DNA of 40,222 nucleotides from DATEEG01 sp035525055 (GCA_035525055.1 DATLEZ010000088.1:1-40222), one strand, 5' to 3'. Numbered from the stretch's first letter, positions 22,370 through 32,253 are shown. The notes: generated from the sequence alone by a model not told the origin. Numbers and translations are program-made.

Positions 22370-25300
22370 ATGCAGGCCTTTCTCTTCACCGACATCGAGG
22401 CCAGCACGCGCCTCTGGGAGGAGCACCCCGCCGAGATGGCGACGGCGCTCGCCTCCCACGACGCCATCCTGTCCGAGGCGATCGCCGAATCCAGAGGCAC
22501 GGTTGTCAAGACGACCGGCGATGGTGTGATCGCGGTGTTCGACTCGGCGGCTGACACCGTGGGAGCAGCGATTCATGCCCAAAAGCGCCTCCGTGACCAA
22601 GAGTGGGGATCGACCGGCCCCCTCCGGGTGCGGATGGGGGTTCATGCCGGGGAGACCAGTAGTCGCGACGGCGACTACTTCGGGCCAACGATGAACAGGA
22701 CGGCCCGGATAATGGCCGCCGGCCACGGGGGGCAGGTCTTACTTTCGGCCGCCGCTGCCGGCCTGGCCGACGGCCAACTGCCTCCCGGTGCCGGTCTGCG
22801 GAACCTGGGTGTTCACCGGCTCAAAGACCTGACCCTGCCCGAACATCTATATCAGCTGGTCCACGAAGACCTCGACTCGGAGTTCCCGGCACCGATCACC
22901 CTCGACTCCAGGCCACACAACCTCCCGCAACAAACCACCGAGTTCCTCGGGCGCAGCAACGAGTTGGCCGCCATCCAGGTGATGCTGGAGTCTCCGAACA
23001 CCAGACTGTTGACCATCGCCGGGCCCGGTGGCGCCGGTAAGACCCGTCTCAGTCTCCAGGTTGCTGCTGAGCAGTTGGACCGCTTCCGAGACGGTGTCTT
23101 CTTTGTCGATCTCTCTGCGGAACGAAATCCCGATGCCGCCTTCGAGGCAATCATCCGCGCCCTCGATCTTCCCGTGTCCGGCGGCGGCGGCCCGCTGCAA
23201 ATCCTGAAGTCGAGGCTTCGGGATCGGCAGATGCTGCTGGTACTCGACAACTTCGAACAGGTAACCGCCGCGGCCGTCGGTTTGTCCGAGCTCCTCCAGC
23301 ACGCCCCGGGGCTGAAGGTGGTCGTCACGAGCCGGGAGACGCTTCGAGTCCGCGCCGAGCATGTTTTCCCGGTTCCCCCGCTCTCGCTACCCCATCCCCG
23401 GGACTCCACAGCCTCCATCGCCGACTCAGAGGCGGTGCAGTTGTTCACCGAGCGGGCACGGGCGGTACGACCTGGATTCGCGGTCACGGACGAAAACGCC
23501 TCGGGAATCGCTGAAATCTGCCTTCGGCTCGACGGGCTTCCGTTAGCCATCGAACTCGCGGCCGCCCGCCTCAACGTCTTCACCCCATCTGACCTCCTCG
23601 CGCGACTGAAGACGAGACTCGACGTGCTTGGGGCCGGCGGCCGTGATCTGCCTGACCGCCAGCGGACGTTGTGGGGAGCAATCGGCTGGAGTTACGAGCT
23701 GCTTGACGAGGACGAGCGCGACATCTTCGAGCTGATGTCGGTGTTCTCGACCACCGATCTGCTGGCACTAGAGGCTGTGGCCGGCTCCGTCTCCACACGT
23801 GCCTTGGTCGTCGATTCCCTCGCCTCGCTGATCGACAAGAGCCTGGTTCGAAGCGATGACAGCGGGGCCTCGCGGCGTTTCTCGATGCTCCTCATGATCA
23901 AGGAGTACGCCGAGACCCGGCTCGCTGAATCGCCCGAGCGCGAGCACGAGGTGCGCCGCGCTCATGCCCGTTATTTCTCCGCCTTTGCCCGACAGCTGCA
24001 GGACCGGCTGCGCGGCCCGGAGCGTGACTCGGTGCTTGACGAGTTGGGATCCGAGATTGGCAATCTGAGGGGCGCCTGGCGGTTCTGGGTCGATCAGGCC
24101 GACCTTGAACAGCTGTTTGATCTCATCGACGGGCTGTGGGCCTTACACGAAGCCAAGGGTTGGTACCACGCCGCGATCGAACTGGCCACCGACACTCTGG
24201 GCGTGCTCGCGAGGGCAGAAGCATCACCAGAGCACGCGGCCGAGGAGTTGATCTTGCGCACCAGCCTGGCCCGGGCACTGATGGCGGTTCGAGGCTACGG
24301 CGTCGAGGTGGAAGAAGAGTTCAAGCGTGCTCTCGAGATTGCGGAGGCAACAGGCGCCGCCGCGCACAGCTTTCCGGTGCTCCGTGCGCTCGCTACCTAT
24401 TACATGAACATCGCCGACTTCGGCAAAGGCGTCGAATTCGGGCGACGACTTCTCGAGCTCGGCGAAAAGGAGGACGATGAGGCGATCCGGATCGAGGGCC
24501 ACTACGTCTTCGGTGCCGCGATGGCGTTCATCGGAGACCTCGAGACCGGTCTCCCTCACCTCGACCGCGCCATCGAGCTTCACGACTCACGGAAGCACAA
24601 CTCGACACGATTCCGTCTCGGGCCCAGTACCGGAGTAGTCGCCCGGGTCGCATCCGGACTAATTCTGTGGCAGTGCGGTGCCTTGGACAAAGCGGCCACA
24701 CGCCTCAGAGACGCTCTGGTAATCGCCCGAGAGCTCGACCATCCCTACAGCATCGCCTTCGCTCTCTATCACAACGGCTTCCTCGCAATGTGGAGGAACC
24801 AGTTTGACGCGTGCCTGGAACACGCCCGCGAGTTGGCCTCGGTGGCAAGCGAGAACGACTACTTGGTGTGGAAAACACTCGCCACCGTTCTGGAAGGAGT
24901 TTCCTTGACGTCGCTCGGACATACTGACGAGGGTCTGGCCTTGACCGAGACGGGGATCGAGCTCTACCAGGGCCTCACCACCCCACCGATCTTCTGGCCC
25001 TTGATCCTTATCCTTCGGGCCAAGGTGCACGCACTGGCCGGTAAACCCGAGCGGGCTCTGGAGCTGGTCCATGAGGCCATCGAGATTGGAGCTCCCGAGG
25101 AGTTCGTATCACCCGATTTCAGAATATTCAAAGGTGACTTTTTCAGGATGCTCCCAGAACCCGACCTTGCCGCGGCCGAGGCCGCCTACCAGGCCGCAAT
25201 CCGCGGGGCGAAGGCGACCAACCTTCACCTGATCGAACTGCATGCGCTGACGAGACTTGTCGACCTCCGTCGGGAGATGGGTACATCCCCGGACGGCAGA

Positions 25301-25387
25301 GAAGAGCTGGCCACTCTCTACTCCACGTTTACCGAAGGCTTCGACGAGGACCACCTGATCGCAGCCAGAGAACTTCTCGGCATCTGA
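22370..25387 (+). CDS. Class III adenylate/guanylate cyclase-domain ATPase regulator (intact)
   Basis: The protein of about 1005 residues has three parts. Residues 1-165 are a class III nucleotide cyclase domain with metal Asp8 (LFTDIEAST), Asp51 (TTGDGVIAVF) and Asn109/Arg113 (MNRTARI). Residues about 190-620 are an NB-ARC/AfsR-type ATPase with Walker A GPGGAGKT at 218-225, LLVLDNFEQV and GLPLAIELAAARL. The rest is helical TPR-like repeats. There is no LuxR helix-turn-helix at the C-terminus (it ends AARELLGI), so it signals through cAMP/cGMP or protein contact. The start may also be the TTG at 22331. A second, degraded copy lies at 33.9-36.3 kb. Confidence 0.85.
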   Translation: MQAFLFTDIEASTRLWEEHPAEMATALASHDAILSEAIAESRGTVVKTTGDGVIAVFDSAADTVGAAIHAQKRLRDQEWGSTGPLRVRMGVHAGETSSRDGDYFGPTMNRTARIMAAGHGGQVLLSAAAAGLADGQLPPGAGLRNLGVHRLKDLTLPEHLYQLVHEDLDSEFPAPITLDSRPHNLPQQTTEFLGRSNELAAIQVMLESPNTRLLTIAGPGGAGKTRLSLQVAAEQLDRFRDGVFFVDLSAERNPDAAFEAIIRALDLPVSGGGGPLQILKSRLRDRQMLLVLDNFEQVTAAAVGLSELLQHAPGLKVVVTSRETLRVRAEHVFPVPPLSLPHPRDSTASIADSEAVQLFTERARAVRPGFAVTDENASGIAEICLRLDGLPLAIELAAARLNVFTPSDLLARLKTRLDVLGAGGRDLPDRQRTLWGAIGWSYELLDEDERDIFELMSVFSTTDLLALEAVAGSVSTRALVVDSLASLIDKSLVRSDDSGASRRFSMLLMIKEYAETRLAESPEREHEVRRAHARYFSAFARQLQDRLRGPERDSVLDELGSEIGNLRGAWRFWVDQADLEQLFDLIDGLWALHEAKGWYHAAIELATDTLGVLARAEASPEHAAEELILRTSLARALMAVRGYGVEVEEEFKRALEIAEATGAAAHSFPVLRALATYYMNIADFGKGVEFGRRLLELGEKEDDEAIRIEGHYVFGAAMAFIGDLETGLPHLDRAIELHDSRKHNSTRFRLGPSTGVVARVASGLILWQCGALDKAATRLRDALVIARELDHPYSIAFALYHNGFLAMWRNQFDACLEHARELASVASENDYLVWKTLATVLEGVSLTSLGHTDEGLALTETGIELYQGLTTPPIFWPLILILRAKVHALAGKPERALELVHEAIEIGAPEEFVSPDFRIFKGDFFRMLPEPDLAAAEAAYQAAIRGAKATNLHLIELHALTRLVDLRREMGTSPDGREELATLYSTFTEGFDEDHLIAARELLGI

Positions 25388-25464
25388 GCATCCGTCCCTT
25401 CAGTCCGCGAGCGGGCAAGAAAAACCCACCTTTTGCTAGCAGCGCCGATGGACTTCATCCTAGG

Positions 25465-25492
25465 TTGTAAACGTTATCGACAACGCTTACAA
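25465..25492. promoter_or_regulatory. 28-bp near-perfect palindrome, LacI-family operator
   Basis: The half-sites TTGTAAACGTT and AACGCTTACAA flank a TCGA-centred core; the 28-bp sequence equals its reverse complement except at two symmetric pairs. It lies 18 bases before the LacI-type regulator start. AACGTT/AACGCTT cores with a central CG are typical LacI-family sites. It implies autoregulation. Confidence 0.75.
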
Positions 25493-25510
25493 GCTCGACC
25501 TGGACCACTG

Positions 25511-26524
25511 ATGAAGCGAGCCCGAGACAGAGTCACGATCGGTGATGTTGCTGCAGAGGCCGGGGTGTCGATCGCCACAGTCTCACGAGTGGTCAATGGG
25601 CGGTACGGGACGGCACAGGACACTCTGGAACGCGTGCAGGCAGTCATCGCTGATCTCGGGTATGAGTCAAGTCTCGTTGCCAGAAGCCTGAGCAGCCGGC
25701 GGACCAACGTGATTGGGATCATCGTCCCCGACCTCGAGCCGTTCAGCGCCGAGTTGCTCAAAGGGGCCGCCCGAGCCCTCCGCGCCACGGGATACGAGCT
25801 GATCGTGTACCTGGGCGGTGGCCACGTCGGACACAAGGTGGGCTGGGAGCGTCGTTACCTCTCCCGTCTCGAAGGGACGCTGACAGACGGAACCCTGCTA
25901 GTGACCCCGACCGTGGTCGATGTGGCCCACAACGCACCGGTGGTCGCAGTGGACCCACATTCTGGTTCGTCCTCTCTACCGACGGTCGGTTCCCAGAATC
26001 TCGATGGGGCGATCCTCGCCACCGAATACCTGATCGGGCTTGGGCATCGCCGCATCGGGTTCATCGCCGGGCGCCCCGACCTCGAGTCGGCAAGGCTCAG
26101 GGAGCAGGGATATCTACGCGCTCTTGAAAGCGCCGGAATTGCTTACGACCCGACGCTGGTGCGGGTTGGCGACTACACGAAGGAGGCCGCCGAGAGCCCG
26201 GCCCGCGAATTGCTCGAGATGGACGAGCCGCCGACCGCGATTTTCGCTGCCAACGACGTTTCCGCTATTGCGCTGATCCAGGTCGCCCGATCGCTCGGGG
26301 TCCGGGTACCCGGTGACCTGTCGGTCATCGGATTCGACAACGTACCCGAGTCAGCCTTGGTCGATCCCCCGTTGACCACGATCGACCAATCGATCCAGCA
26401 GATGGGCTACGAGGCGACGAAATTGCTGATCGGGCTCATCGAACACCCCGAACAGGACCCGATCCACCTGACACTGCCAACCGAATTGGTGGTCCGGCAT
26501 TCATGCCGGGCCATCTCTACCTGA
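25511..26524 (+). CDS. LacI family transcriptional regulator
   Basis: The 337-residue repressor starts with a helix-turn-helix (VTIGDVAAEAGVSIATVSRV then NGRYGTAQDTLERVQ) and hinge (YESSLVARSLSSRRT), followed by a periplasmic-binding-type effector domain (NVIGIIVPDLEPFSAELLKG through the FAANDVSAIALIQ and DLSVIGFDNVPESA blocks). The ATG at 25511 is used; upstream codons cross the operator. Two operator-like palindromes, one upstream and one before the transporter genes, and the following sugar operon indicate that it represses its own gene and beta-glucoside uptake until a sugar binds. Confidence 0.9.
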   Translation: MKRARDRVTIGDVAAEAGVSIATVSRVVNGRYGTAQDTLERVQAVIADLGYESSLVARSLSSRRTNVIGIIVPDLEPFSAELLKGAARALRATGYELIVYLGGGHVGHKVGWERRYLSRLEGTLTDGTLLVTPTVVDVAHNAPVVAVDPHSGSSSLPTVGSQNLDGAILATEYLIGLGHRRIGFIAGRPDLESARLREQGYLRALESAGIAYDPTLVRVGDYTKEAAESPARELLEMDEPPTAIFAANDVSAIALIQVARSLGVRVPGDLSVIGFDNVPESALVDPPLTTIDQSIQQMGYEATKLLIGLIEHPEQDPIHLTLPTELVVRHSCRAIST

Positions 26525-26566
26525 GAGAACCCCGGAGGAGCGATTGTGACTAGGTCCGCTGAGCTC

Positions 26567-26580
26567 TGAAAACGTTTCCA
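26567..26580. promoter_or_regulatory. LacI-type operator upstream of the sugar transporter genes
   Basis: TGAAAACGTTTCCA carries the core AAACGTTT with a central CG, the consensus of LacI/CcpA-family sites. It sits 57 bases before the start of the substrate-binding protein gene, in the 112-base gap after the regulator gene. It matches the core of the upstream site (AACGTT). Confidence 0.65.
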
Positions 26581-26636
26581 ATGACGACCCGCAGAGACAA
26601 GAAGACCTCACACGAAGCATGGGAAGGAGAAGGCAC

Positions 26637-28004
26637 GTGAAACGAAGCCCGAGAAGATCGTTGGCCCTATTGGCCGTTCTGGTCCTTGTGGTTGCTGCAT
26701 GCGGAGGCGGAACCGCTGTCGATGAGACGACGACCACCGCCGAGCCAGCGGAGACGACAACCACCGGAGCCGAGGCGACAACCACAACTGAAGCTCAAGC
26801 GGAGCCAGTCACGATCGAGTGGTGGCACATCCAGAACACCGATCCGATGATGACCCTTTGGCAGGACATGGCGAATGAGTTCATGGAGGCAAATCCCAAC
26901 GTCACGATCAACATCACGGTGATGGAGAACGAGGCTTTCAAGGCAGCGTTGCAAACCAACCTGCAGGCGGGCGACGTCCCTGACCTGTTTCAATCCTGGG
27001 GTGGCGGCGGTTTGCGCGAACAGGTCGACGCCAGATTGGTCCAGGACATAACCGACCTCTCGTCGGGATTCATCGGCAACCTGAACGAAGGCGCGGTCGG
27101 TCTCTATCAGGTCGATGGAGTCCAGTACGGCATCCCCTTCAACCTGGGAATGGTCGGCTTCTGGTACAACAAGGACCTATTCGCACAAGCCGGAATCGAC
27201 GCTCCGCCCGCAACGTGGGACGAGTTCCTCGAAGATGTCCAGGCCCTCAAGGACGCCGGGATAACCCCGATTGCAGTTGGAGCAGGAGACAAGTGGCCCG
27301 CCCATTTCTACTACTCATACCTGATGATCCGCGAGGGTGGACAGGCCGCTATGGACCAGGTGACGACCGATCTCAACTTTGACGTGGCCCCCTTCGTCGA
27401 AGCCGGCAATCAGTTGAAGCGCCTCATCGATATGGAGCCCTTCCAGCCCGGCTTCTTGGCCGCGCCCTGGGATGCGCCGGATGGAGAGTCAGGCACTATC
27501 GGCACCGGGGCGGCTGCGATAAGCCTCATGGGCCAGTGGGGCCCCGGTGCGTATGCCAACCAGTCCGGCGTAGGTGTACCGGAGGATCCCATCGCCGAGC
27601 GTCTCCCCGGTGAGTTCGGTTGGTTCCCGTTCCCCGCAGTGGACGGCGGGGCCGGAGCCGTGACCGACGGTTTCGGTGGTGGTGACGGTTTCGCGGTGGG
27701 CCGGGATGCCCCACCGGAGGCCGTGCAGTTCCTGGAGTACCTGACCAGCCTCGACCAGGCGATTCGGGCGGGCGAGACCGAGCGCGTCCTTCCCATAACC
27801 AAGGGAGCGGAAGTCTCGGTCACCGATCCTCTCCAGTTGGAGGTCCTCGAGGGACTGAGCCAAGCGACATTCGTGCAGCTCTACCTGGACCAGTACTTCA
27901 CCCCCGAGCTAGGTGCAGCAGTCAACGATGCCGTGGCAACGCTGTTCGCCGGGACTGCCTCGCCCGAAGAGGTGACCCAGGCGATCACAGCCGCGGCCGG
28001 ATGA
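26637..28004 (+). CDS. Sugar ABC transporter substrate-binding lipoprotein (CUT1 family)
   Basis: The 455-residue protein starts at the GTG 26637, seven bases after GGAAGGAGA. The lipobox VVAAC places the lipidated Cys at 22, followed by a Thr/Glu-rich tether. The mature domain is a family-1 solute-binding fold: ITIEWWHIQNTDP-like opening, QAGDVPDLFQSWGGG, YGIPFNLGMVGFWYNKDLF and AISLMGQWGP. It delivers an oligosaccharide to the two permeases downstream. The paired GH3 glucosidase suggests a beta-glucoside such as cellobiose or gentiobiose. Confidence 0.9.
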   Translation: MKRSPRRSLALLAVLVLVVAACGGGTAVDETTTTAEPAETTTTGAEATTTTEAQAEPVTIEWWHIQNTDPMMTLWQDMANEFMEANPNVTINITVMENEAFKAALQTNLQAGDVPDLFQSWGGGGLREQVDARLVQDITDLSSGFIGNLNEGAVGLYQVDGVQYGIPFNLGMVGFWYNKDLFAQAGIDAPPATWDEFLEDVQALKDAGITPIAVGAGDKWPAHFYYSYLMIREGGQAAMDQVTTDLNFDVAPFVEAGNQLKRLIDMEPFQPGFLAAPWDAPDGESGTIGTGAAAISLMGQWGPGAYANQSGVGVPEDPIAERLPGEFGWFPFPAVDGGAGAVTDGFGGGDGFAVGRDAPPEAVQFLEYLTSLDQAIRAGETERVLPITKGAEVSVTDPLQLEVLEGLSQATFVQLYLDQYFTPELGAAVNDAVATLFAGTASPEEVTQAITAAAG

Positions 28005-28032
28005 CCTTGCGGCCTTAATCTGAGTGAAGTTG

Positions 28033-28060
28033 TGAAGGGCCGCTCGACGGCGGCCCTTCA
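28033..28060 (+). promoter_or_regulatory. Intra-operon hairpin between binding protein and permease genes
   Basis: TGAAGGGCCGC (28033-28043) pairs perfectly with GCGGCCCTTCA (28050-28060) around a 6-base loop. No T-tract follows. Such hairpins stabilise the upstream mRNA and partly attenuate downstream genes, matching the usual excess of binding protein over permease. Confidence 0.6.
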
Positions 28061-28077
28061 CCAACGCAGGAGCCGAA

Positions 28078-29019
28078 TTGTCCACCTACAGCAGGGCTGA
28101 TATCTCGCGCCGGGGCCGGGTCAAAGGTGCCCCGGGGGTCGCCCCTTGGCCCGTGGTCGCCGCATTTCTGCTCCCGGCCCTCGCCCTCTACTCAGTCTTC
28201 GTCGTCTACCCCATCACCCAGAGCATCCGGTACAGCGGCTTTGATTGGAACGGCCTGCGGCCTCTGACGGATTGGGTAGGTCTCGGAAACTTCAGAGACG
28301 CCTTCGCCGATCCGCTCTTCATCGAGGCGATCACCCACAACGCCATCATCATCGGGCTCTCCCTTCTGCTCCAGATCCCGTTCGCCATCGCTCTTGCCGT
28401 CCTCCTCAGCCGCAATCTGAGGGGCCGGGGTGTGTTCCGGACCATGTTCTTCGCCCCGTTCATCCTCTCCGAGGTCGTGACAGGGGTCGTGTGGCGCCAG
28501 ATCTACCGTCCCGCCGGCTTGCTCGACCAGATCTTGGGATCGGTCGGCGCGGGCGGCCTGACGAGAGAGTGGCTGGCGGATCCGAAGGTCGTCCTCTACA
28601 GCCTCTTCTTCGTCATCTCCTGGAAGTACTTCGGCTTCCACATGGTGTTGATCCTCGCCGGCCTCCAGTTGATCCCGACCGACCTCGAGGAGGCCGCTTC
28701 CATCGACGGCGCCTCCTTTTGGCAAGGATTCCGCTTCGTCACCTTGCCGCTGCTCGGCCCAACGATCCGGGTTTCGATGTTCCTTTCCATCATCGGCGCG
28801 CTCCAACTCTTCGACTTGGTCTGGGTGACAACCAAAGGAGGGCCGATCAATGCCTCCGCCACAATGGCCACCTACCTTGTCGACTGGGGCTTTCGTCGGG
28901 GGCAGTTCGGCTATGCCAGCGCGGTTTCAGTGATCGTGTTCGGGCTCTCTCTGGTGGTGGCGCTCTTCTATCAGAGGTTTGTCCTTCGTCGTGACCTTGA
29001 GGGCGCTCTCACTGGGTGA
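28078..29019 (+). CDS. Sugar ABC transporter permease, MalF/UgpA-like
   Basis: The 313-residue membrane protein has six predicted helices and the cytoplasmic EAA loop LEEAASIDGASFWQGFRFVTLP, which docks the ATPase. The start is a TTG at 28078, five bases after AGGAG. The helix before the first periplasmic loop (FLLPALALYSVFVVYPITQS) is typical of this family. No ATP-binding subunit is encoded in the cluster, so it probably shares a genome-wide MsmK/UgpC-type ATPase. Confidence 0.88.
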   Translation: MSTYSRADISRRGRVKGAPGVAPWPVVAAFLLPALALYSVFVVYPITQSIRYSGFDWNGLRPLTDWVGLGNFRDAFADPLFIEAITHNAIIIGLSLLLQIPFAIALAVLLSRNLRGRGVFRTMFFAPFILSEVVTGVVWRQIYRPAGLLDQILGSVGAGGLTREWLADPKVVLYSLFFVISWKYFGFHMVLILAGLQLIPTDLEEAASIDGASFWQGFRFVTLPLLGPTIRVSMFLSIIGALQLFDLVWVTTKGGPINASATMATYLVDWGFRRGQFGYASAVSVIVFGLSLVVALFYQRFVLRRDLEGALTG

Positions 29020-29020
29020 C

Positions 29021-29887
29021 ATGACAGCCACCACCGCCGCCCCCGCCGCCCATCGCCGCTTCCGCAGTTTCGACCTCGGGCGCCTGCTCCTCTATGGCGT
29101 CGCCATCGCCGTCCTGCTGGTGATCGTCGTACCCCTGAGCTTCTCGATCATTGGCGGCTTTCGGAGCAACGCCCAGTTGGCGGCCGACCCGGTGGGGCTT
29201 CCAGATCCCTGGATCTTCAGCAATTATCAGCGGACGCTGACCGACCCCAGCTTCTACCGATGGATGACCAACAGCGTGCTCATTGGTCTGATCACAACAG
29301 CCCTGGTCCTGCCCGCGGCGTCGCTGGCCGCTTTTATCATCGCCCGCTACCGCTTCCGGGGGAGAGAGGTCGTATTTGCTCTGTTCACTCTCGGTCTTCT
29401 TTTCCCGGTGGCCGTGGCAATCCTGCCGCTGTTCATAACGCTCCGTCAGACCGGCTTGCTCAACAGCCCGCTCGGCATCGCGCTCCCTCAGGCGGCATTC
29501 GGCCTCCCGCTCTCCATCGTGATCCTGCGGCCATTCTTTCGCAGCATCCCTCGCGACCTCGAGGACGCGGCAGCCATCGACGGCTGCGGGCCGCTGCGCT
29601 TCTATTGGTCGGTAATGCTTCCCCTGTCCCGTCCAGCCCTGAGCACGATTGCCGTCCTCACCGTTGTTGGGAGCTGGAACGCTTTTCTCCTGCCACTACT
29701 GGTTCTCATCCACCCGGAACAATGGACCTTGCCCATAGGGATCAACAACATCTCGGCTCAGTATGTGACCGATACCGCGGCGATTCTCGCCTACACGACC
29801 GTGGCCATGATCCCCGCTCTGGTCTTCTATTTCATTGCCCAAAAGCAGATCGTCAGCGGGCTCACCGCCGGAGGGGTCAAGGGATGA
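29021..29887 (+). CDS. Sugar ABC transporter permease, MalG/UgpE-like
   Basis: The 288-residue partner permease starts at the ATG 29021, one base after the stop of the first permease. It has six helices and the EAA loop LEDAAAIDGCGPLRFYWSVMLP, and ends with QKQIVSGLTAGGVKG, a family-typical tail. Its stop overlaps the ATG of the beta-glucosidase gene (ATGA), so the operon is translationally coupled. Confidence 0.88.
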   Translation: MTATTAAPAAHRRFRSFDLGRLLLYGVAIAVLLVIVVPLSFSIIGGFRSNAQLAADPVGLPDPWIFSNYQRTLTDPSFYRWMTNSVLIGLITTALVLPAASLAAFIIARYRFRGREVVFALFTLGLLFPVAVAILPLFITLRQTGLLNSPLGIALPQAAFGLPLSIVILRPFFRSIPRDLEDAAAIDGCGPLRFYWSVMLPLSRPALSTIAVLTVVGSWNAFLLPLLVLIHPEQWTLPIGINNISAQYVTDTAAILAYTTVAMIPALVFYFIAQKQIVSGLTAGGVKG

Positions 29888-32253
29888 CGGCCCTGACCGC
29901 CGATGGCCGACAACCGGCTTTCCGGAATCCGGAACTTCCGGTGCAGGAAAGGGTGGAGGATCTTCTCGAACGAATGACGATTGAAGAGAAGGTGGCCCAA
30001 CTCGGCAGTGCTTGGGTCTTTCAACTTCTCGAAGGCGGCGCCCTGTCTCGCGGTAAGGCCGACGAGCTGCTGCGGAATGGGCTCGGGCAAGTAACGAGGG
30101 TGTCGGGGGCGAGCAACCTAGGTCCGGAGGAAGCGGCCCTGGTCGCCAATTCCATCCAGCGGTTCCTCGTGAACGAGACCCGCCTCGGAGTTCCCGTCAT
30201 CATCCACGAGGAGATCTGCTCGGGCTTGATGGCTCGTGATTCGACTGTCTTCCCGCAAGCCATCGGCCTGGCGAGCACCTGGGAGCCGGCTCTTGCCGAA
30301 GCGATGGCCGATGTGGTCCGCGTTCAGATGAGGGCCATGGGTGCGCACCAAGGCCTTTCTCCAGTTCTCGATGTGTGCAGGGACCCGCGCTGGGGTCGAA
30401 CCGAGGAAACGTTCGGGGAGGATCCACACCTCGTTGCAAGCATGGGTGTCGCCTTCGTCCGCGGCCTGCAAGGGGATCAATTGACCGACGGTGTCGTGGC
30501 AACCGCCAAGCACTTCGTCGGTTACGGCGCGTCGGAGGGCGGATTGAATTGGGCCCCGGCCCATATCCCGGCGCGTGAACTACGCGAGGTCTACTTGCAT
30601 CCATTCGAGGCGGTCGTGAAAGTCGCCAACGCACAGTCCGTGATGAACGGCTACCACGAACTGGATGGGATGCCGTGTGGAGCCGATTGGGACCTGCTCA
30701 CAGGTCTCCTCCGCGAGACGTGGGGCTTCGATGGCACCGTGGTCTCTGACTACTTTGCCGTTCGACAGCTTGCGACCTACCACCGTCTGGCCGAAGATGC
30801 CGCCGGAGCGGCCTCGCTCGCGCTGATCGCCGGCTTGGATGTCGAGCTACCTAGCACCGATTGCTTCGGGGGTCCGCTTCTCGAGGCGATCAAGTCGGGG
30901 GCGGTCAGTGAAGCGATCGTGGACACCGCCGTTCGCAGGATCCTCGGCGCCAAGTTCAATCTCGGTCTTTTCGAGAACCCGTTTGCAGAGCCCGACGCCC
31001 TGGCGCCGTCATTCGCCAGCCCATCGGCTAGCCAATTGGCACGAAGAATCGCCCGCAAGAGCATCGTCCTTCTCAAAAACGACGGAACCCTCCCACTGAA
31101 GAGCGACATTCGCTCGATCGCCTTGATCGGGCCTAACGCCGATACGGCTCGGAATATGTTCGGTGACTACACGTATCCCGCCCACATCGAAGCGCTACTG
31201 GAGACGCGCGATCGAGAAAACGTCTTCTCCATTCCGCTTCCAGATTCAGACGAAGTGGGCGACCCAACAGCGAATGCACGAAGCATCCTCGACGTGATGC
31301 GAGACCGATTCGGGACGACCGTGAGATACGCCCGGGGCTCTGACGTGAATGGACAATCGCGGGACGGTTTCGAGGAGGCAGTCGCCCTCGCCGCCAGCTC
31401 CGACGTCGCCGTGCTGGTAGTGGGCGACAAGGCCGGCCTTACTGAGGATTGCACCAGCGGCGAGGGCAGGGACCGCCTTTCGATGGACTTACCGGGAGTA
31501 CAGGAAGACCTCGTGCGGGCCGTAGTTGCCACTGGGACGCCCGTGGTCCTGGTACTTGTGACCGGGCGCCCTTCGGCAAATACCTGGGCTCATGTCAATT
31601 GCAAAGCAGTGGTCTCCGGATGGCTTCCGGGAGAGGAAGGAGCTGGCGCCATCGTCGACGTGCTCACTGGCGAGTACAACCCCGGCGGGAAACTTCCAAT
31701 GTCACATCCGCGAACAGTGGGCCAGATCCCGGTGTTCTACGGACACAAGGTTTCTGGCGGCCGCTCGCATTGGAAAGGCGACTATGTCGACGGGCCAGCC
31801 GCGCCCCTCTATCCCTTTGGACACGGCCTCAGTTACACCACGTTCGCGCTGTCCGATACATCTTTGACCAGCGGTGAGGTTGGGTGGAATGACACCGTCA
31901 AAGTGGCGGCCCGGATCACCAATACCGGCAAACGCGAAGGTGACGAGGTCGTCCAGTTGTACATTCGTGATCCCGAGGCCAGTGTCACCAGGCCGGTGCT
32001 GGAAATGAAAGCATTCAGCAGGGTCGAGCTTCCCCCTGGCGGGTCGGCCCGGATCGAATTCGGGTTACCGGTCGGCCAGATCGGCTTCTATGACCGGGAC
32101 CTTGCCTACGTCGTGGAGCCGGGGAGGATCGATGTCTTCCTCGGCTTTTCATCCGTCGATCTCTTGGAGATCGGCTCCTTCACAGTCGTGCCCGACTCTT
32201 CCGGTCGACCACCCATGAAGATGTTCGAGGGGACGGTCGAGGTAAACCGCTAG
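29884..32253 (+). CDS. Glycoside hydrolase family 3 beta-glucosidase
   Basis: The 789-residue cytoplasmic enzyme has no signal peptide. The (beta/alpha)8 domain carries DPRWGRTEETFGEDP, KH(210)FVGYG and the nucleophile Asp289 in VVSDYFAV. The GH3 C-terminal sandwich follows (KSIVLLKNDGTLPL, ALIGPNADTARNMFGDY, GDKAGLTEDC, with LPGEEGAGAI and GGKLPMSHPRTVGQIP) and then a fibronectin-III-like domain (VKVAARITNTGKREGDEVVQ). It would cleave a beta-linked glucoside or xyloside brought in by the transporter. It is the last gene of the operon, overlapping the permease by four bases. Confidence 0.93.
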   Translation: MTALTADGRQPAFRNPELPVQERVEDLLERMTIEEKVAQLGSAWVFQLLEGGALSRGKADELLRNGLGQVTRVSGASNLGPEEAALVANSIQRFLVNETRLGVPVIIHEEICSGLMARDSTVFPQAIGLASTWEPALAEAMADVVRVQMRAMGAHQGLSPVLDVCRDPRWGRTEETFGEDPHLVASMGVAFVRGLQGDQLTDGVVATAKHFVGYGASEGGLNWAPAHIPARELREVYLHPFEAVVKVANAQSVMNGYHELDGMPCGADWDLLTGLLRETWGFDGTVVSDYFAVRQLATYHRLAEDAAGAASLALIAGLDVELPSTDCFGGPLLEAIKSGAVSEAIVDTAVRRILGAKFNLGLFENPFAEPDALAPSFASPSASQLARRIARKSIVLLKNDGTLPLKSDIRSIALIGPNADTARNMFGDYTYPAHIEALLETRDRENVFSIPLPDSDEVGDPTANARSILDVMRDRFGTTVRYARGSDVNGQSRDGFEEAVALAASSDVAVLVVGDKAGLTEDCTSGEGRDRLSMDLPGVQEDLVRAVVATGTPVVLVLVTGRPSANTWAHVNCKAVVSGWLPGEEGAGAIVDVLTGEYNPGGKLPMSHPRTVGQIPVFYGHKVSGGRSHWKGDYVDGPAAPLYPFGHGLSYTTFALSDTSLTSGEVGWNDTVKVAARITNTGKREGDEVVQLYIRDPEASVTRPVLEMKAFSRVELPPGGSARIEFGLPVGQIGFYDRDLAYVVEPGRIDVFLGFSSVDLLEIGSFTVVPDSSGRPPMKMFEGTVEVNR

